Shown: positions 33,854-42,686, numbered from the stretch's first letter. The stretch is 42,686 bases of DNA from JAEZDC01 sp036676415 (GCA_036676415.1 JAKFCX010000042.1:1-42686), one strand, 5' to 3'. Notes: generated by a model not told the origin, from the letters alone. A program made the numbers and translations.

Positions 33854-34663
33854 TTATTTCAACCACTTTCTAAATAACGATGGATTTACCGCACCGTAGT
33901 TACTGTAAAAATGATTGTATACTTCATTGTTGAGCTTTTCGGTATTGGTAATAAGACTTGCCAGATGTGTTTTGATCAACGCTGCTTCATTATTAAAATC
34001 TGATTGTGATAAAAACACCGGGATGAACTTTGCAACAACTTTAGATACAGGTTTACCGTTTTGTAAACTCTGAGAACAAAGTGCAACTGTAGAAAGCTGT
34101 TCAGGTGTTAATACTTCCCCATTCACACCAGTGAGCATTGACCTGTTGAAAGAAATTGAATGCTCTTTTGAAGGCACTTTCTTTACCATTGTTTTACCAT
34201 TCACATCATACTGAAGGAAAAAGAAATTACTTTTATCAAGTGGTGCTGTTGTACTGATATCGATCCATTGGTCTTCTACGATCAACAATTTATTTTCAGG
34301 ATGAGAAGATTTAAAAAGTATGTCGGCACCTGTCTCATCCCCTATTGCCCTTGTGCTGAGTTGTTTTGATGCATAAGCAGGCACCAGCAGATCAGACAAT
34401 ACAGCCACCCATTCTTTTTTGCTGTTCTGCTTTGATTTATCGGCGGTAATATCAAATCTTCCTTTAGCAGGGCTGATGCAGGAAAGTTTGGACGACTTAT
34501 CGATGAAGATCAACTGGTCTTTTTCGGATAACTTATCTCCTACAGCAATGCTCTTACCGCTGGCCGAATGTTTTACGCTGCCTTTGATAAATGTTACATA
34601 ATACACTTGTGCATTTGCCACGTTGGCAACAAGAATCATTAATAAAAAGAGGATACGTTTCAT
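33854..34663 (-). CDS. Secreted protein with FecR-like N-terminal domain
   Basis: A 269-residue protein with signal peptide (cleavage after A-N-A, residue 18). Residues 20-85 follow the FecR periplasmic pattern: G-S-V-K-H-S, I-A-V-G-D-K-L-S-E-K-D-Q-L-I-F, S-S-K-L-S-C, G-R-F-D-I. The rest (about 130-269) is mixed and ends in helices; no family is recognised. The frame is open to 34717, but the ATG at 34663 starts the signal peptide and leaves 7 bases after the CHASE2 gene. FecR-like domains with CHASE2 sensors occur together elsewhere as I recall, suggesting a shared periplasmic sensing role. That link is inference. Confidence 0.72.
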   Translation of the reverse strand: MKRILFLLMILVANVANAQVYYVTFIKGSVKHSASGKSIAVGDKLSEKDQLIFIDKSSKLSCISPAKGRFDITADKSKQNSKKEWVAVLSDLLVPAYASKQLSTRAIGDETGADILFKSSHPENKLLIVEDQWIDISTTAPLDKSNFFFLQYDVNGKTMVKKVPSKEHSISFNRSMLTGVNGEVLTPEQLSTVALCSQSLQNGKPVSKVVAKFIPVFLSQSDFNNEAALIKTHLASLITNTEKLNNEVYNHFYSNYGAVNPSLFRKWLK

Positions 34664-34670
34664 AATGTGA

Positions 34671-35870
34671 CTATTTAAAACTAAAATAAAACTCTTTGAT
34701 GTCGTTAAATATATCAATTGGTTTAGGAAAATGCTTTGTTCTTTTAAAAACGCCTACCATAAACGCCAGGCAGTTAGCGTATAATGCCAGAATCAATATG
34801 TTTACATATACATTGAAGAAAATATATGAGGCAATGGATATTGCACCAAACACAATCAGGTAATTGAGCATTGATGCCAGGAAAGAATACTTCCTGTGTT
34901 TTTCCAGTTTTGTTTGTGCTCTTTCATGATTGAATATATAGTACGATACCAATGTATAAAATAACAGCATCATCAAAACCCATAGCAAAGAAACTTTATG
35001 CAAGCCATTCTTTAATGTTAAATAAACATTCAATAATATTAATGTACCAGGAGTATCATCGTACATCGTATCATGTACATCATTTTTAAAATCGCCTAGC
35101 AAGATCACTTTGTTTTTCAGGAATTCACTTACCAGAATTTCTTCGGGCATTAATAAAAGCTCTGAAAGATTTACCACTGGGTATTCATTATTCTCAAACA
35201 CTTCGAAAGCCCTGATGGGGAAATCAATGATCATGCTGTTGAAAATAGGTGTACCATTATCAGTATTGAAGAACTTTCCTTGTTTAATATTGCCTCCATC
35301 TAAGGTTTTATAGATATATGCAGGAACAGATGGGTATTCACCACTCTGCACCATTTTGAATTTCAGAAAAGCATCTTCATTGTCGTTGGTTTCATAATCA
35401 GCAATACCGTAATTGGTATTAAACTTTGGAATATCCAGTGTATCTGTACCCAAATAATGAACAGGAAATGCTATGTTCTTTAATCCAGATACAGATTCGT
35501 TTAATGAAGAATCACAGGGAGCATCACCAGCAAGATATACATCGCAAAAAGCGAATTTAAAAGCATTCGGATTTCTTTTAAGTACAGACATGAACTGACT
35601 GATCTTACAACGGTCTGTGATCACATCATTACCCAGCACTTCTGTACTTGGCACCAGTTCTTTGTCATAAGACAGATTGATAAAGAGATATTCGTCTTTA
35701 CCCGGATCTTCATCCATCTGCAAGACCGTTCTCTTGATAACAGATGCCCATTGAATCAGCATTTGTTCGCTCCCATAAGTGGTATAGAAACTGAGCCATA
35801 TCCACGAGATCACGAACAGGACTATGCCATGCAGGAATGCAACCAACCACCTGTTGAATCGTTTTCTCAT
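34671..35870 (-). CDS. CHASE2-like sensor membrane protein without output domain
   Basis: A 399-residue inner-membrane protein. A first transmembrane helix (about 9-28) precedes a large periplasmic domain (about 30-285) with CHASE2 features: F-L-F-I-N-L-S-style strand, F-A-F-C-D-V-Y near 107, and K-N-K-V-I-L-L-G-D-F-K-N-D-V-H-D-T with D-D-T-P-G-T-L-I-L-L-N near the end. Two or three helices follow (about 290-315, 332-372). CHASE2 proteins usually end in a kinase, cyclase or caspase-like domain; this one stops about 25 residues after its last helix (F-K-R-T-K-H-F-P-K-P-I). The gene overlaps the upstream caspase gene by 4 bases. It probably passes signal by partner proteins from the same operon. 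Confidence 0.78.
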   Translation of the reverse strand: MRKRFNRWLVAFLHGIVLFVISWIWLSFYTTYGSEQMLIQWASVIKRTVLQMDEDPGKDEYLFINLSYDKELVPSTEVLGNDVITDRCKISQFMSVLKRNPNAFKFAFCDVYLAGDAPCDSSLNESVSGLKNIAFPVHYLGTDTLDIPKFNTNYGIADYETNDNEDAFLKFKMVQSGEYPSVPAYIYKTLDGGNIKQGKFFNTDNGTPIFNSMIIDFPIRAFEVFENNEYPVVNLSELLLMPEEILVSEFLKNKVILLGDFKNDVHDTMYDDTPGTLILLNVYLTLKNGLHKVSLLWVLMMLLFYTLVSYYIFNHERAQTKLEKHRKYSFLASMLNYLIVFGAISIASYIFFNVYVNILILALYANCLAFMVGVFKRTKHFPKPIDIFNDIKEFYFSFK

Positions 35871-37990
35871 TTCTTTACAAATATAAAATCACCACCTACA
35901 TGCCCTGCTAATTCCAAAGTGCCGTAGCGTGGTTCTGTTTTGGTTTCTGTCATTACAGCTTCAATAATCTGTGTGATGAACATTTTCTGAGCAGTGAGGT
36001 ATTTGTCTTTATTCTCACTTAAAGCTTTTACTAAATACTTCATAAAAACTGATTCATCAGGGACTTCGGTGTCGTTACCACTAGTAATTGCTACACGACT
36101 GACCTTTTCACTCATTTCCCTGATTGCTTTAGGTGCATCTGCACCAAGACTGCGTGTTTTAAAAACGGATCCTGAAAAGCATGCATCTGTAATCAACAAT
36201 GTATGACGAGACGGGATTTTTGAGATAAGGTCCAGCACTAGTTTATTAGACAGCCAGGTGTTCGCATCATTTCGCTGAGCATCTGATAAAAGCCAATAAC
36301 CTTTCTTTTCTTTCTCTACCCATATTCCATGTCCTGCATAAAAGATGATAACATTATCTTCAGGCTGAACAAACTCCATAAGGTCTGCAAATTTCTTTTT
36401 CAAATCATTCACCGTAGGATTAAATAAGGTGAGTATATTATCATCGGCAAAGCTGTAATTCTTTTTAAGTGCAAGTTTTAGCTTAACAGCATCTGTAACC
36501 GGATTTTCAAGAGAAGGAATAGTTGGATCGTCATATGACTGTGAAGCTATAATTAATGCGAAATTCTTTGACTCCTTCGCAACAACCGGAACAATATCAT
36601 CTTCCTTATCAGCTGCTTTGTGTTCTATTTTAAATTCAACCTCAGCAATATTGCCTGCTATGTCTGTTGCTTTAATCAAGACCTGGTTGATTCCCGCTTT
36701 CAATGGGACAGTACCCCAGAAATTTCCATTTTCCTGCACATAAACACTTGTGTTGTTAATCATTACAGTTTTCAATCCTGACGGATCTTTGGCTGTACCC
36801 CTGAACATTACATCCTGTCCTGCTGAAGCTGTAACCTGAAGTCCTCTTGAGGCAGCAGGTTCTGTTAGTTGAATAACCGGTGGAGTTTTATCAATCTTTC
36901 TTTCCTGTAAAACTTTGCCTTCTAATTTTGCAATTCCATTTTCTGCAACTTCGTAATTAGATTTATAAAGTAATGCTGTTTCAAAATCTTCCCTGGCTTT
37001 AATAAAATCTTTCTTGCCTAAATAAGCTTCTGCCCGTGCAGCATAAGATCTGAATAAAGCCACATTTCCACGAGCATAAATACCTTTATTTGGTTTGATC
37101 TCATCATCAAAATATTCGATTGCTTTATCATAGTTTCCTCGTGTCAATTCGTTTAGGCCACGTATATATGCAATAAAAGGAAACCTTTTGCCGATGATTG
37201 GGTCTTTGAGCATCTGCTTTACCTCTGCATCACTTTTTTCAGGTTCTTTGTTAAGAGCATAAGCTATGGCCAGGGTATGACGAGCAAAAAACTTAGAATA
37301 TGCAAATCCGCCCCCGTCATCTTCTATAATTAGCAACTTATTTATTGCTGTTGTATAATCTTTGTTGAGGATGTCTAAAAAAGCATCTGCGAACTTTAGA
37401 TGTTTTTTATTTTTTGATGATGATTTTTCAAGATCCTTCATAAACCCTTTCAAAGCCTCCTTGTCATCACCATAAAATGCGGCATTATAGGCAGCAGGGA
37501 GTACAGCTTCATCACCACCCATGTCAAAATATACTCGATAGCTTTTTAATGCAATATCCATGTCTCCCTTCTGATAATTTGCGGCTGCCTTATTGCCCCA
37601 AACGGTAACAATAATATCGTGTGTAGGAGTATATACATAACTACTGCTCCAACCAGTTCCAATATTGTAAATCATAACCTGCCCCTTATAACTTTCCAGT
37701 TTCTTTATCACCATGTCGAAGCATCTATTTGCTCCATTAATATCGCCGTCACTCATTTTGTAATCTGCAAGTAATCTTAACCCATTTACGACATAATATA
37801 TGTCATGTGCTTTGAAGAATAACTTTTCGGCTTCCGATCTTTCACCTTTGTTCCAAAGCTTAGCTGCCTGGTTGTTAAGTTTACTGGCTTCCTGGAACAA
37901 CTCTTTATCTTCTTTTTTATTCTGTGCAATTGCTATTGAAGTGAGCAATAAAACACCAATCAAACTGAAGTTGATTTTCAAAAAACGCAT
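35867..37990 (-). CDS. Secreted TPR-Ig-caspase protein, paralog 1
   Basis: A 707-residue protein with signal peptide (cleavage near A-I-A-Q, residue 23), helical TPR-like repeats (about 25-350), an Ig-like beta domain (about 365-460; K-T-P-P-V-I-Q-L-T-E-P, G-L-K-T-V-M-I-N-N, D-I-A-G-N-I-A-E-V) and a caspase domain (about 475-700). The dyad is intact: His554 in F-Y-A-G-H-G-I-W and Cys604 in T-D-A-C-F-S-G. The Ig-like part probably positions the protease; TPRs bind partners. It is the fourth gene in order of transcription in the visible operon, its stop overlapping the CHASE2 start (ATGA). Its nearest relative here is the paralog at 37995-40124, with which it shares the whole layout. Confidence 0.9.
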   Translation of the reverse strand: MRFLKINFSLIGVLLLTSIAIAQNKKEDKELFQEASKLNNQAAKLWNKGERSEAEKLFFKAHDIYYVVNGLRLLADYKMSDGDINGANRCFDMVIKKLESYKGQVMIYNIGTGWSSSYVYTPTHDIIVTVWGNKAAANYQKGDMDIALKSYRVYFDMGGDEAVLPAAYNAAFYGDDKEALKGFMKDLEKSSSKNKKHLKFADAFLDILNKDYTTAINKLLIIEDDGGGFAYSKFFARHTLAIAYALNKEPEKSDAEVKQMLKDPIIGKRFPFIAYIRGLNELTRGNYDKAIEYFDDEIKPNKGIYARGNVALFRSYAARAEAYLGKKDFIKAREDFETALLYKSNYEVAENGIAKLEGKVLQERKIDKTPPVIQLTEPAASRGLQVTASAGQDVMFRGTAKDPSGLKTVMINNTSVYVQENGNFWGTVPLKAGINQVLIKATDIAGNIAEVEFKIEHKAADKEDDIVPVVAKESKNFALIIASQSYDDPTIPSLENPVTDAVKLKLALKKNYSFADDNILTLFNPTVNDLKKKFADLMEFVQPEDNVIIFYAGHGIWVEKEKKGYWLLSDAQRNDANTWLSNKLVLDLISKIPSRHTLLITDACFSGSVFKTRSLGADAPKAIREMSEKVSRVAITSGNDTEVPDESVFMKYLVKALSENKDKYLTAQKMFITQIIEAVMTETKTEPRYGTLELAGHVGGDFIFVKK

Positions 37991-37994
37991 AAGT

Positions 37995-40124
37995 CTATTT
38001 TTTTACGAATATAAAATCACCACCTACATGCCCTGCTAATTCCAGGGTACCGTAACGTGGTTCTGTTTTGGTTTCGTTCATTACGGCCTCAATTATATGT
38101 GTGATGAACATTTTCTGTGCAGTGAGGTATTTGTCTTTATTCTCGCTTAGTGCTTTTACTAAATACTTCATGAAAACAGATTCATCAGGAACTTCTGTAT
38201 CATTACCGGAAGTGATGGCTACCCGACTGATCTTTTCACTAAGCTCTCTCATAGCCTGGGGTGCATCTGCACCGATGCTTCTTGTTTTAAAAACACCACC
38301 TGAAAAACATGCATCGGTGATCAATAATGTATGGCGGGATGGCACCTTTGCGATCAGTTCCAAAACAGTTTTATTAGGTAACCACGTATTGGCATCATTA
38401 CGTTTTGCATCGGCTAATAACCAATAACCTTTCTTTTCTTTTTCAACCCAAATGCCATGGCCTGCATAGAAGATGATCACATTGTCTTCTGGTTGTACAG
38501 ATTCAATCAGCTCAATGAACTTCTTTTTTAAATCATTTACCGCAGGATTGAATAAAATGAAGATATTGTCTTCATTGAAGTTGTAATTATTCTTCAGTGC
38601 GAACTTGAGTTTCACTGCATCGGTAACAGGATTTTCCAATGATGGGATGGAAGGATCATCATAGGTTTGAGAAGCAATGATGAGTGCATAGTTTTTTGCT
38701 TCCTTCGCTACAACAGGAACAATTTCCTCCTGCTTTTGTGCCGCCAGTTTTTCTACCTGCACTTCCAACTGACCAATATTGCCTGCAATGTCTGTTGCTT
38801 TGATCACCACATTATTTATTCCTTCCTTCAAGTTGATAGTTCCCCAAAAGTTTCCATTCTCCTGGGCATATACATCAATGCCGTTGATGTTTACAGACTT
38901 CAATCCTGCAGGATCTTTAGCAATGCCCCTGAATGTTACATCGAAACCTGCCGAAGAAACTTTCAGTCCCCTTGTAACCGATGGTTCTGTGAGTGTAATA
39001 ACGGGTGGTTCCTTATCGGTTTTACGTTCTGTAATAATCCTGCCTTCCAGTTTAGCAATACCCAACTGTGCAGGTTCGTAATCTGGCTTGTAGAGTAAAG
39101 CCCTTTCGTAGTCCTGTCTTGCAAGTGAGTATTCTTTCAGGCCCATGTATGCTTCTGCTCTTCCGGCATAATGCATGAACGGAGCCAAAGCTTTGAAAGT
39201 ATATAAGGCATTTGAGATCATTCTATTCCGGGGCTTCAGCTCCCCGGTAAAATGTTTTTGTGCATCGGAATACCGGCCCTCAGTTAATGCATTCAATCCC
39301 TTTATCGCATCGATGAAAGGAAAGTCTTTGCTAACCTGGATATCCTTTAAGAGATCTTTTAAAGCGATCTCACTGTTGGCAACATCTTTATTTAAGGCAT
39401 GGGCCAGGGATAAAGCAAGACCGGCATAAATCTTTGAGTTTTTAAACAATCTTTTTCCTTCATCCAAAACATCCAGTTTTCTTACTGCTTCGGTATAATT
39501 CTTTGTTACAATATCAAGAAACGCATCACTGAGAACTGCATGTCCTTTATATTTTTCAGGTCCTCTATTTACAATTTCAATGATCTCTCTCAATGCCTTT
39601 TCATTCTGGGCAAAAAGAGCAGACAATGAAGCATAAAATGAAAACTCATTTGGACCACCTATTCTTAAAGCTGCGAGATAATTTTCTAAGGCATAATCTA
39701 TATCTCCGTTTTGAAAATTAGCGAAAGCAACATTTTGATGAACCGTTTTCAAAACTGATTCTTTCGACACATAGGACCATTCGCCAATACCGCTTACAAG
39801 GTTTGCAGGATAAGCGTTGATTGTCTCGAAAGCTTTATTGTATGCTCTTTTTGCCCCGTTTACATCACCTTGTTCCAATTTAAGATCACCAAGTACTGTT
39901 AAGCCTGCATAATACCACAGGAACTGCATATCATTTGATTGATAAAACAATTTCTCAGCTTCGATAAACTGTTCTTTCTTCCATAATTTCTCGGCTTTTC
40001 TCGATAGTTCCAAAGCCTCCAGATAACGTTTCTGCTCTTCTTTCGTAACCTTCTGTGCATTTGCATTTACAGAAACAGAAAAAAAGGAAACCCAACAAAA
40101 TAATATCAAAAATAAATTCTTCAT
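37995..40124 (-). CDS. Secreted TPR-Ig-caspase protein, paralog 2
   Basis: A 709-residue paralog with the same order: signal peptide (cleavage after N-A-N-A, near residue 23), TPR-like region (to about 355), Ig-like domain (365-455; G-L-K-S-V-N-I-N-G-I-D-V-Y) and caspase domain with His556 (Y-A-G-H-G-I-W) and Cys606 (D-A-C-F-S-G-G-V-F). The frame is open from 40160; the ATG at 40124 begins the signal peptide. It ends 4 bases before paralog 1 and begins 7 bases after paralog 3. The last 60 residues (E-P-R-Y-G-T-L-E-L-A-G-H-V-G-G-D-F-I-F) are nearly identical in all four, while the TPR parts differ more. Confidence 0.9.
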   Translation of the reverse strand: MKNLFLILFCWVSFFSVSVNANAQKVTKEEQKRYLEALELSRKAEKLWKKEQFIEAEKLFYQSNDMQFLWYYAGLTVLGDLKLEQGDVNGAKRAYNKAFETINAYPANLVSGIGEWSYVSKESVLKTVHQNVAFANFQNGDIDYALENYLAALRIGGPNEFSFYASLSALFAQNEKALREIIEIVNRGPEKYKGHAVLSDAFLDIVTKNYTEAVRKLDVLDEGKRLFKNSKIYAGLALSLAHALNKDVANSEIALKDLLKDIQVSKDFPFIDAIKGLNALTEGRYSDAQKHFTGELKPRNRMISNALYTFKALAPFMHYAGRAEAYMGLKEYSLARQDYERALLYKPDYEPAQLGIAKLEGRIITERKTDKEPPVITLTEPSVTRGLKVSSAGFDVTFRGIAKDPAGLKSVNINGIDVYAQENGNFWGTINLKEGINNVVIKATDIAGNIGQLEVQVEKLAAQKQEEIVPVVAKEAKNYALIIASQTYDDPSIPSLENPVTDAVKLKFALKNNYNFNEDNIFILFNPAVNDLKKKFIELIESVQPEDNVIIFYAGHGIWVEKEKKGYWLLADAKRNDANTWLPNKTVLELIAKVPSRHTLLITDACFSGGVFKTRSIGADAPQAMRELSEKISRVAITSGNDTEVPDESVFMKYLVKALSENKDKYLTAQKMFITHIIEAVMNETKTEPRYGTLELAGHVGGDFIFVKK

Positions 40125-40131
40125 ATACCTA

Positions 40132-42237
40132 TTACTTTTTGATAAATATAAAATCACCACCTACGTGTCCTGCTAATTCCAGTGTTCCATATCGTGGTTC
40201 AGTTTTACCTTCTGTCATCACGGCTTCCATAATATGTGTGATGAACATTTTCTGTGCAGGTAAATACTGTTCTTTGTTTTCGCTTAAGGCTTTTACCAGG
40301 TATTTCATGAATACTGACTGATCCGGAACTTCAGTATCATTACCTGAAGTAATTGCCACACGACTTACTTTAGCATCCATCATTTGAATAGCTGAAGGTG
40401 CATCTTTGGTGATGGATCGTGTTTTGAATACACCACCTGAGAAACATGCATCCGTGATAAGAAGAGTATGTTTAGCCGGAAGTTTTGCAATGAGGTTTAA
40501 TACTTCTTTATTAGATACCCAGGTGGTAGGATCGTTCCTGTTAGCATCCGTCATCAACCAGTAACCTTTCTTCTCTTTCTCTACCCAAATACCATGGCCG
40601 GCATAGAATATCAGGAGATTGTCTTCCGGTTGAATAATGTTCGTTAGTTCTAACAATTGTCTTTTGATATCGTTGGCAGATGGATTGAATAAAGTAAAAA
40701 TTTCTTCATCGGCAAAGCGATAGCTTTTCTTCAACACCAATTTCAATCGCACTGCATCTTGTATCGGGTTTTCCAAAGATGGTATGGTTGCATCACTATA
40801 ATTTTGCGCAGCAATCAATAAACAATAGTTCTTTCCTTCTTTTGCAGTAACAGCAATAATCTCTGTTTCGTTAGCAGGTGTATTGTTCTTTGTGATCTCG
40901 AAAGTTTCTTCAGCAATGTTGCCAGCCCCATCTGTTGCTTTGATGATGATCTTGTTCAATCCATCCTTCAAAACGATATTGCCCCAGAAGTTTCCTGAAG
41001 CCTGGGCATAAACTGATTGTCCGTTTATACTAACTGACTTTAATCCTGATGGATCTTCTGCAATACCTCTTACCATTACATCATTACCTGAAGTGATGAC
41101 CTGTAAACCTCTTTTTACTGAAGGTTCGGTTACTGCAATTTTCGGAGGTGTTTTATCTGTTGATGTTGTTGTAGCAATAGTTGATTCGAGTTTGGTTAGT
41201 GCAGCAATAGCTGGCTCGTAATCAGGATTGGCAAGAATGGCAACATTGTAATTGTCCCTTGCTTTATCATATTGTTTCAGCCCAGCATAAGCGTCACCAA
41301 TGGATTTATATACTAAATACCTATCCATTAAGAAGTATTGTGCAAAGTCTTCATCCTTACCCGTCACTCGAAAATTAAGTGCTTTATTTAATAGCACCAG
41401 AGCAGAATCATAATTCTGATCATTCAATTGCATTAAGGCGAGATAATAAAACGTTTCATTGTTATCGGCACCCTCATTCTTGTTGTAAGCTTTTAACGCC
41501 TCTGTGTTATTTCCCAGTAATACATTTAAAGTAAATTTCCATGAACGATAATTGGGTAGTCTGACCTGCCCATAATCATTTACTTTTTTTAAAGCAAGCT
41601 GATATTCCTTTTGTTTAAAAAGAATATATACCTCCCATTGTGCTTTTAGATAATTATACTCTTTGTCACCAGCCAGTTGAAAAGCTTCATTAAATCTCTT
41701 TTCTTCAATGGCGAGTTTTATTCTGATCTCTTGCTGAATTGATCTTGCCACCCTATCTAACCGATGTATATCCAATGAGACAATCTTACCCATCAGTAAT
41801 TTTGAAAAAGTGATGGTACCGAATTGTCTGTTCAGTTCATGGGCTTCATTCATCAGGTGAAAAATTCCTGTAGACTTTTTCCACTTAGTGATCTTTCTTT
41901 TTTTTCCTAATCTTACAACCTGTGGAGGATCATAGATAGTTATATTATCACCCTCCAGTGCATTTGCAGTAAACCATAACTTATCCAGATAATTAAATGC
42001 TTCGCTTTGATTATTAAAAAGAAACAGTTCCCTGGCATAGTCTATAACATCCCTTGTTGGATAAATTTTCATTGCACTATCAACTAATGCATTGGCATTA
42101 TTAACATCACCGGAATGTAATTTTTGAATAGCAATTTGAACAACATCTGACGCCTGTTCATACTTTTCCTTATTCGATTGTGCGAATAAACTAATAGCTG
42201 AACAAGAAAAAATAAATAATAATATCCGAGGTCTCAT
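40132..42237 (-). CDS. Secreted TPR-Ig-caspase protein, paralog 3
   Basis: A 701-residue paralog with signal peptide (ending S-L-F-A-Q, near residue 20). Its helical N-terminal part (about 21-350) has different sequence from paralogs 1 and 2, with fewer clear TPRs; two are near 260-340 (F-Y-Y-L-A-L-M-Q-L and A-Y-A-G-L-K-Q-Y-D-K-A-R). The Ig-like domain (about 362-450) and caspase domain follow, with His548 and Cys598. Its caspase end differs from that of the partial paralog 4 upstream at only six of 140 residues, so this pair is the most recent duplication or has been homogenised. The stop of paralog 4 lies 4 bases before its ATG. Confidence 0.9.
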   Translation of the reverse strand: MRPRILLFIFSCSAISLFAQSNKEKYEQASDVVQIAIQKLHSGDVNNANALVDSAMKIYPTRDVIDYARELFLFNNQSEAFNYLDKLWFTANALEGDNITIYDPPQVVRLGKKRKITKWKKSTGIFHLMNEAHELNRQFGTITFSKLLMGKIVSLDIHRLDRVARSIQQEIRIKLAIEEKRFNEAFQLAGDKEYNYLKAQWEVYILFKQKEYQLALKKVNDYGQVRLPNYRSWKFTLNVLLGNNTEALKAYNKNEGADNNETFYYLALMQLNDQNYDSALVLLNKALNFRVTGKDEDFAQYFLMDRYLVYKSIGDAYAGLKQYDKARDNYNVAILANPDYEPAIAALTKLESTIATTTSTDKTPPKIAVTEPSVKRGLQVITSGNDVMVRGIAEDPSGLKSVSINGQSVYAQASGNFWGNIVLKDGLNKIIIKATDGAGNIAEETFEITKNNTPANETEIIAVTAKEGKNYCLLIAAQNYSDATIPSLENPIQDAVRLKLVLKKSYRFADEEIFTLFNPSANDIKRQLLELTNIIQPEDNLLIFYAGHGIWVEKEKKGYWLMTDANRNDPTTWVSNKEVLNLIAKLPAKHTLLITDACFSGGVFKTRSITKDAPSAIQMMDAKVSRVAITSGNDTEVPDQSVFMKYLVKALSENKEQYLPAQKMFITHIMEAVMTEGKTEPRYGTLELAGHVGGDFIFIKK

Positions 42238-42241
42238 ATTC

Positions 42242-42686
42242 TTATTTCTTCATAAATATAAAATCACCACCTACATGCCCTGCTAGTTCTAAAGTACCAT
42301 AACGTGGTTCAGTTTTACCTTCTGTCATCACTGCTTCCATGATATGTGTGATGAACATTTTCTGTGCAGGTAAATATTGTTCCTTGTTTTCGCTTAAAGC
42401 TTTTACCAGGTATTTCATGAATACAGACTGATCCGGAACTTCAGTATCATTACCTGAAGTGATTGCCACACGACTTACTTTAGCATCCATCATTTGTATA
42501 GCTGAAGGTGCATCTTTGGTGATCGATCGTGTTTTGAATACACCACCTGAGAAACATGCATCTGTAATTAATAATGTATGTCTGGAAGGTAGTTTGGCAA
42601 TTAGGTTGAGTACATCTTTATTAGATACCCAGGTATTGGGATCATTACGTTTTGCATCAGTCATGAGCCAGTAACCTTTCTTTTCT
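42242..42686 (-). CDS. Secreted TPR-Ig-caspase protein, paralog 4 (partial, C-terminal end only)
   Basis: The last 148 codons of a fourth paralog; the frame is open at the window edge (E-K-K-G-Y-W-L-M before the first internal Met), so its N-terminus lies outside. The catalytic cysteine is seen in T-D-A-C-F-S-G-G-V-F (codon at 42554-42556), while the histidine would be outside. The C-terminus ends G-G-D-F-I-F-M-K-K as in the others. It is treated as a whole gene cut by the window, not as a pseudogene. Confidence 0.88.
   Translation of the reverse strand, partial: EKKGYWLMTDAKRNDPNTWVSNKDVLNLIAKLPSRHTLLITDACFSGGVFKTRSITKDAPSAIQMMDAKVSRVAITSGNDTEVPDQSVFMKYLVKALSENKEQYLPAQKMFITHIMEAVMTEGKTEPRYGTLELAGHVGGDFIFMKK

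Noticed and set aside
32480..42686. Cytoplasmic anti-phage caspase defence system
   Set aside because: All complete caspase proteins have Sec signal peptides and no nuclease, gasdermin or nucleotide-sensor partner is present.
42242..42686. Truncated pseudogene of the caspase family
   Set aside because: The frame remains open to the window edge, so it is cut by the window rather than by mutation.

Overview
The window reads as a chromosomal segment of a Bacteroidota, most likely a member of the Chitinophagaceae. The reasons are the promoter signature (TTTG or TTG, about 19-20 nt, then TAnnTTTG, seen upstream of rpsL, yidC, a DtxR-family regulator gene and others), the gene families (GLPGLI-like secreted protein, sigma/anti-sigma pair with a carboxypeptidase-regulatory domain, C-terminal sorting-like domain, DUF4407), moderate GC content and weak Shine-Dalgarno signals. 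No tRNA, rRNA, CRISPR array, prophage or insertion sequence was recognised.

Layout. 1-9573 (minus) is one open frame of at least 3191 residues encoding a giant secreted modular surface protein; its C-terminus lies outside the window. 9843-10928 is an rpsL-rpsG ribosomal operon with its own promoter and terminator. 10986-18892 is a housekeeping stretch: a lipoprotein, ilvE, a possible HolD-like protein coupled to rdgB, small proteins, a thioesterase, a comA-aroE pair, a TPR protein and small secreted proteins. 18915-24821 holds yidC, a DUF4407 membrane protein, a DtxR-type regulator with an abutting ZIP metal transporter gene, and a lipoprotein. 25014-29430 holds a divergent GT35 phosphorylase-like protein in which the PLP lysine is replaced by threonine, ubiX, a dodecin, a glycine-rich protein and a membrane protein with a sorting-like C-terminus. 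29738-32477 holds an ECF sigma factor, its probable anti-sigma/TonB-like partner and an SDR enzyme.

32480-42686 (minus) is the most unusual part: a tightly packed, probably single operon of at least seven genes. Four consecutive paralogs (the most upstream one partial) encode exported proteins made of TPR repeats, an Ig-like domain and a C-terminal caspase (C14) domain with intact His-Cys dyads. They are followed by a CHASE2-like membrane sensor without an output domain, a secreted protein with a FecR-like start, and a fifth caspase protein with a beta-sandwich tail. Intergenic gaps are -4 to 24 bases. All five caspase-domain proteins are predicted to act outside the cytoplasm, so this looks like an envelope proteolysis or signalling module rather than a cytoplasmic suicide system. 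That interpretation is inference; the architecture and gene order are read directly from the sequence.
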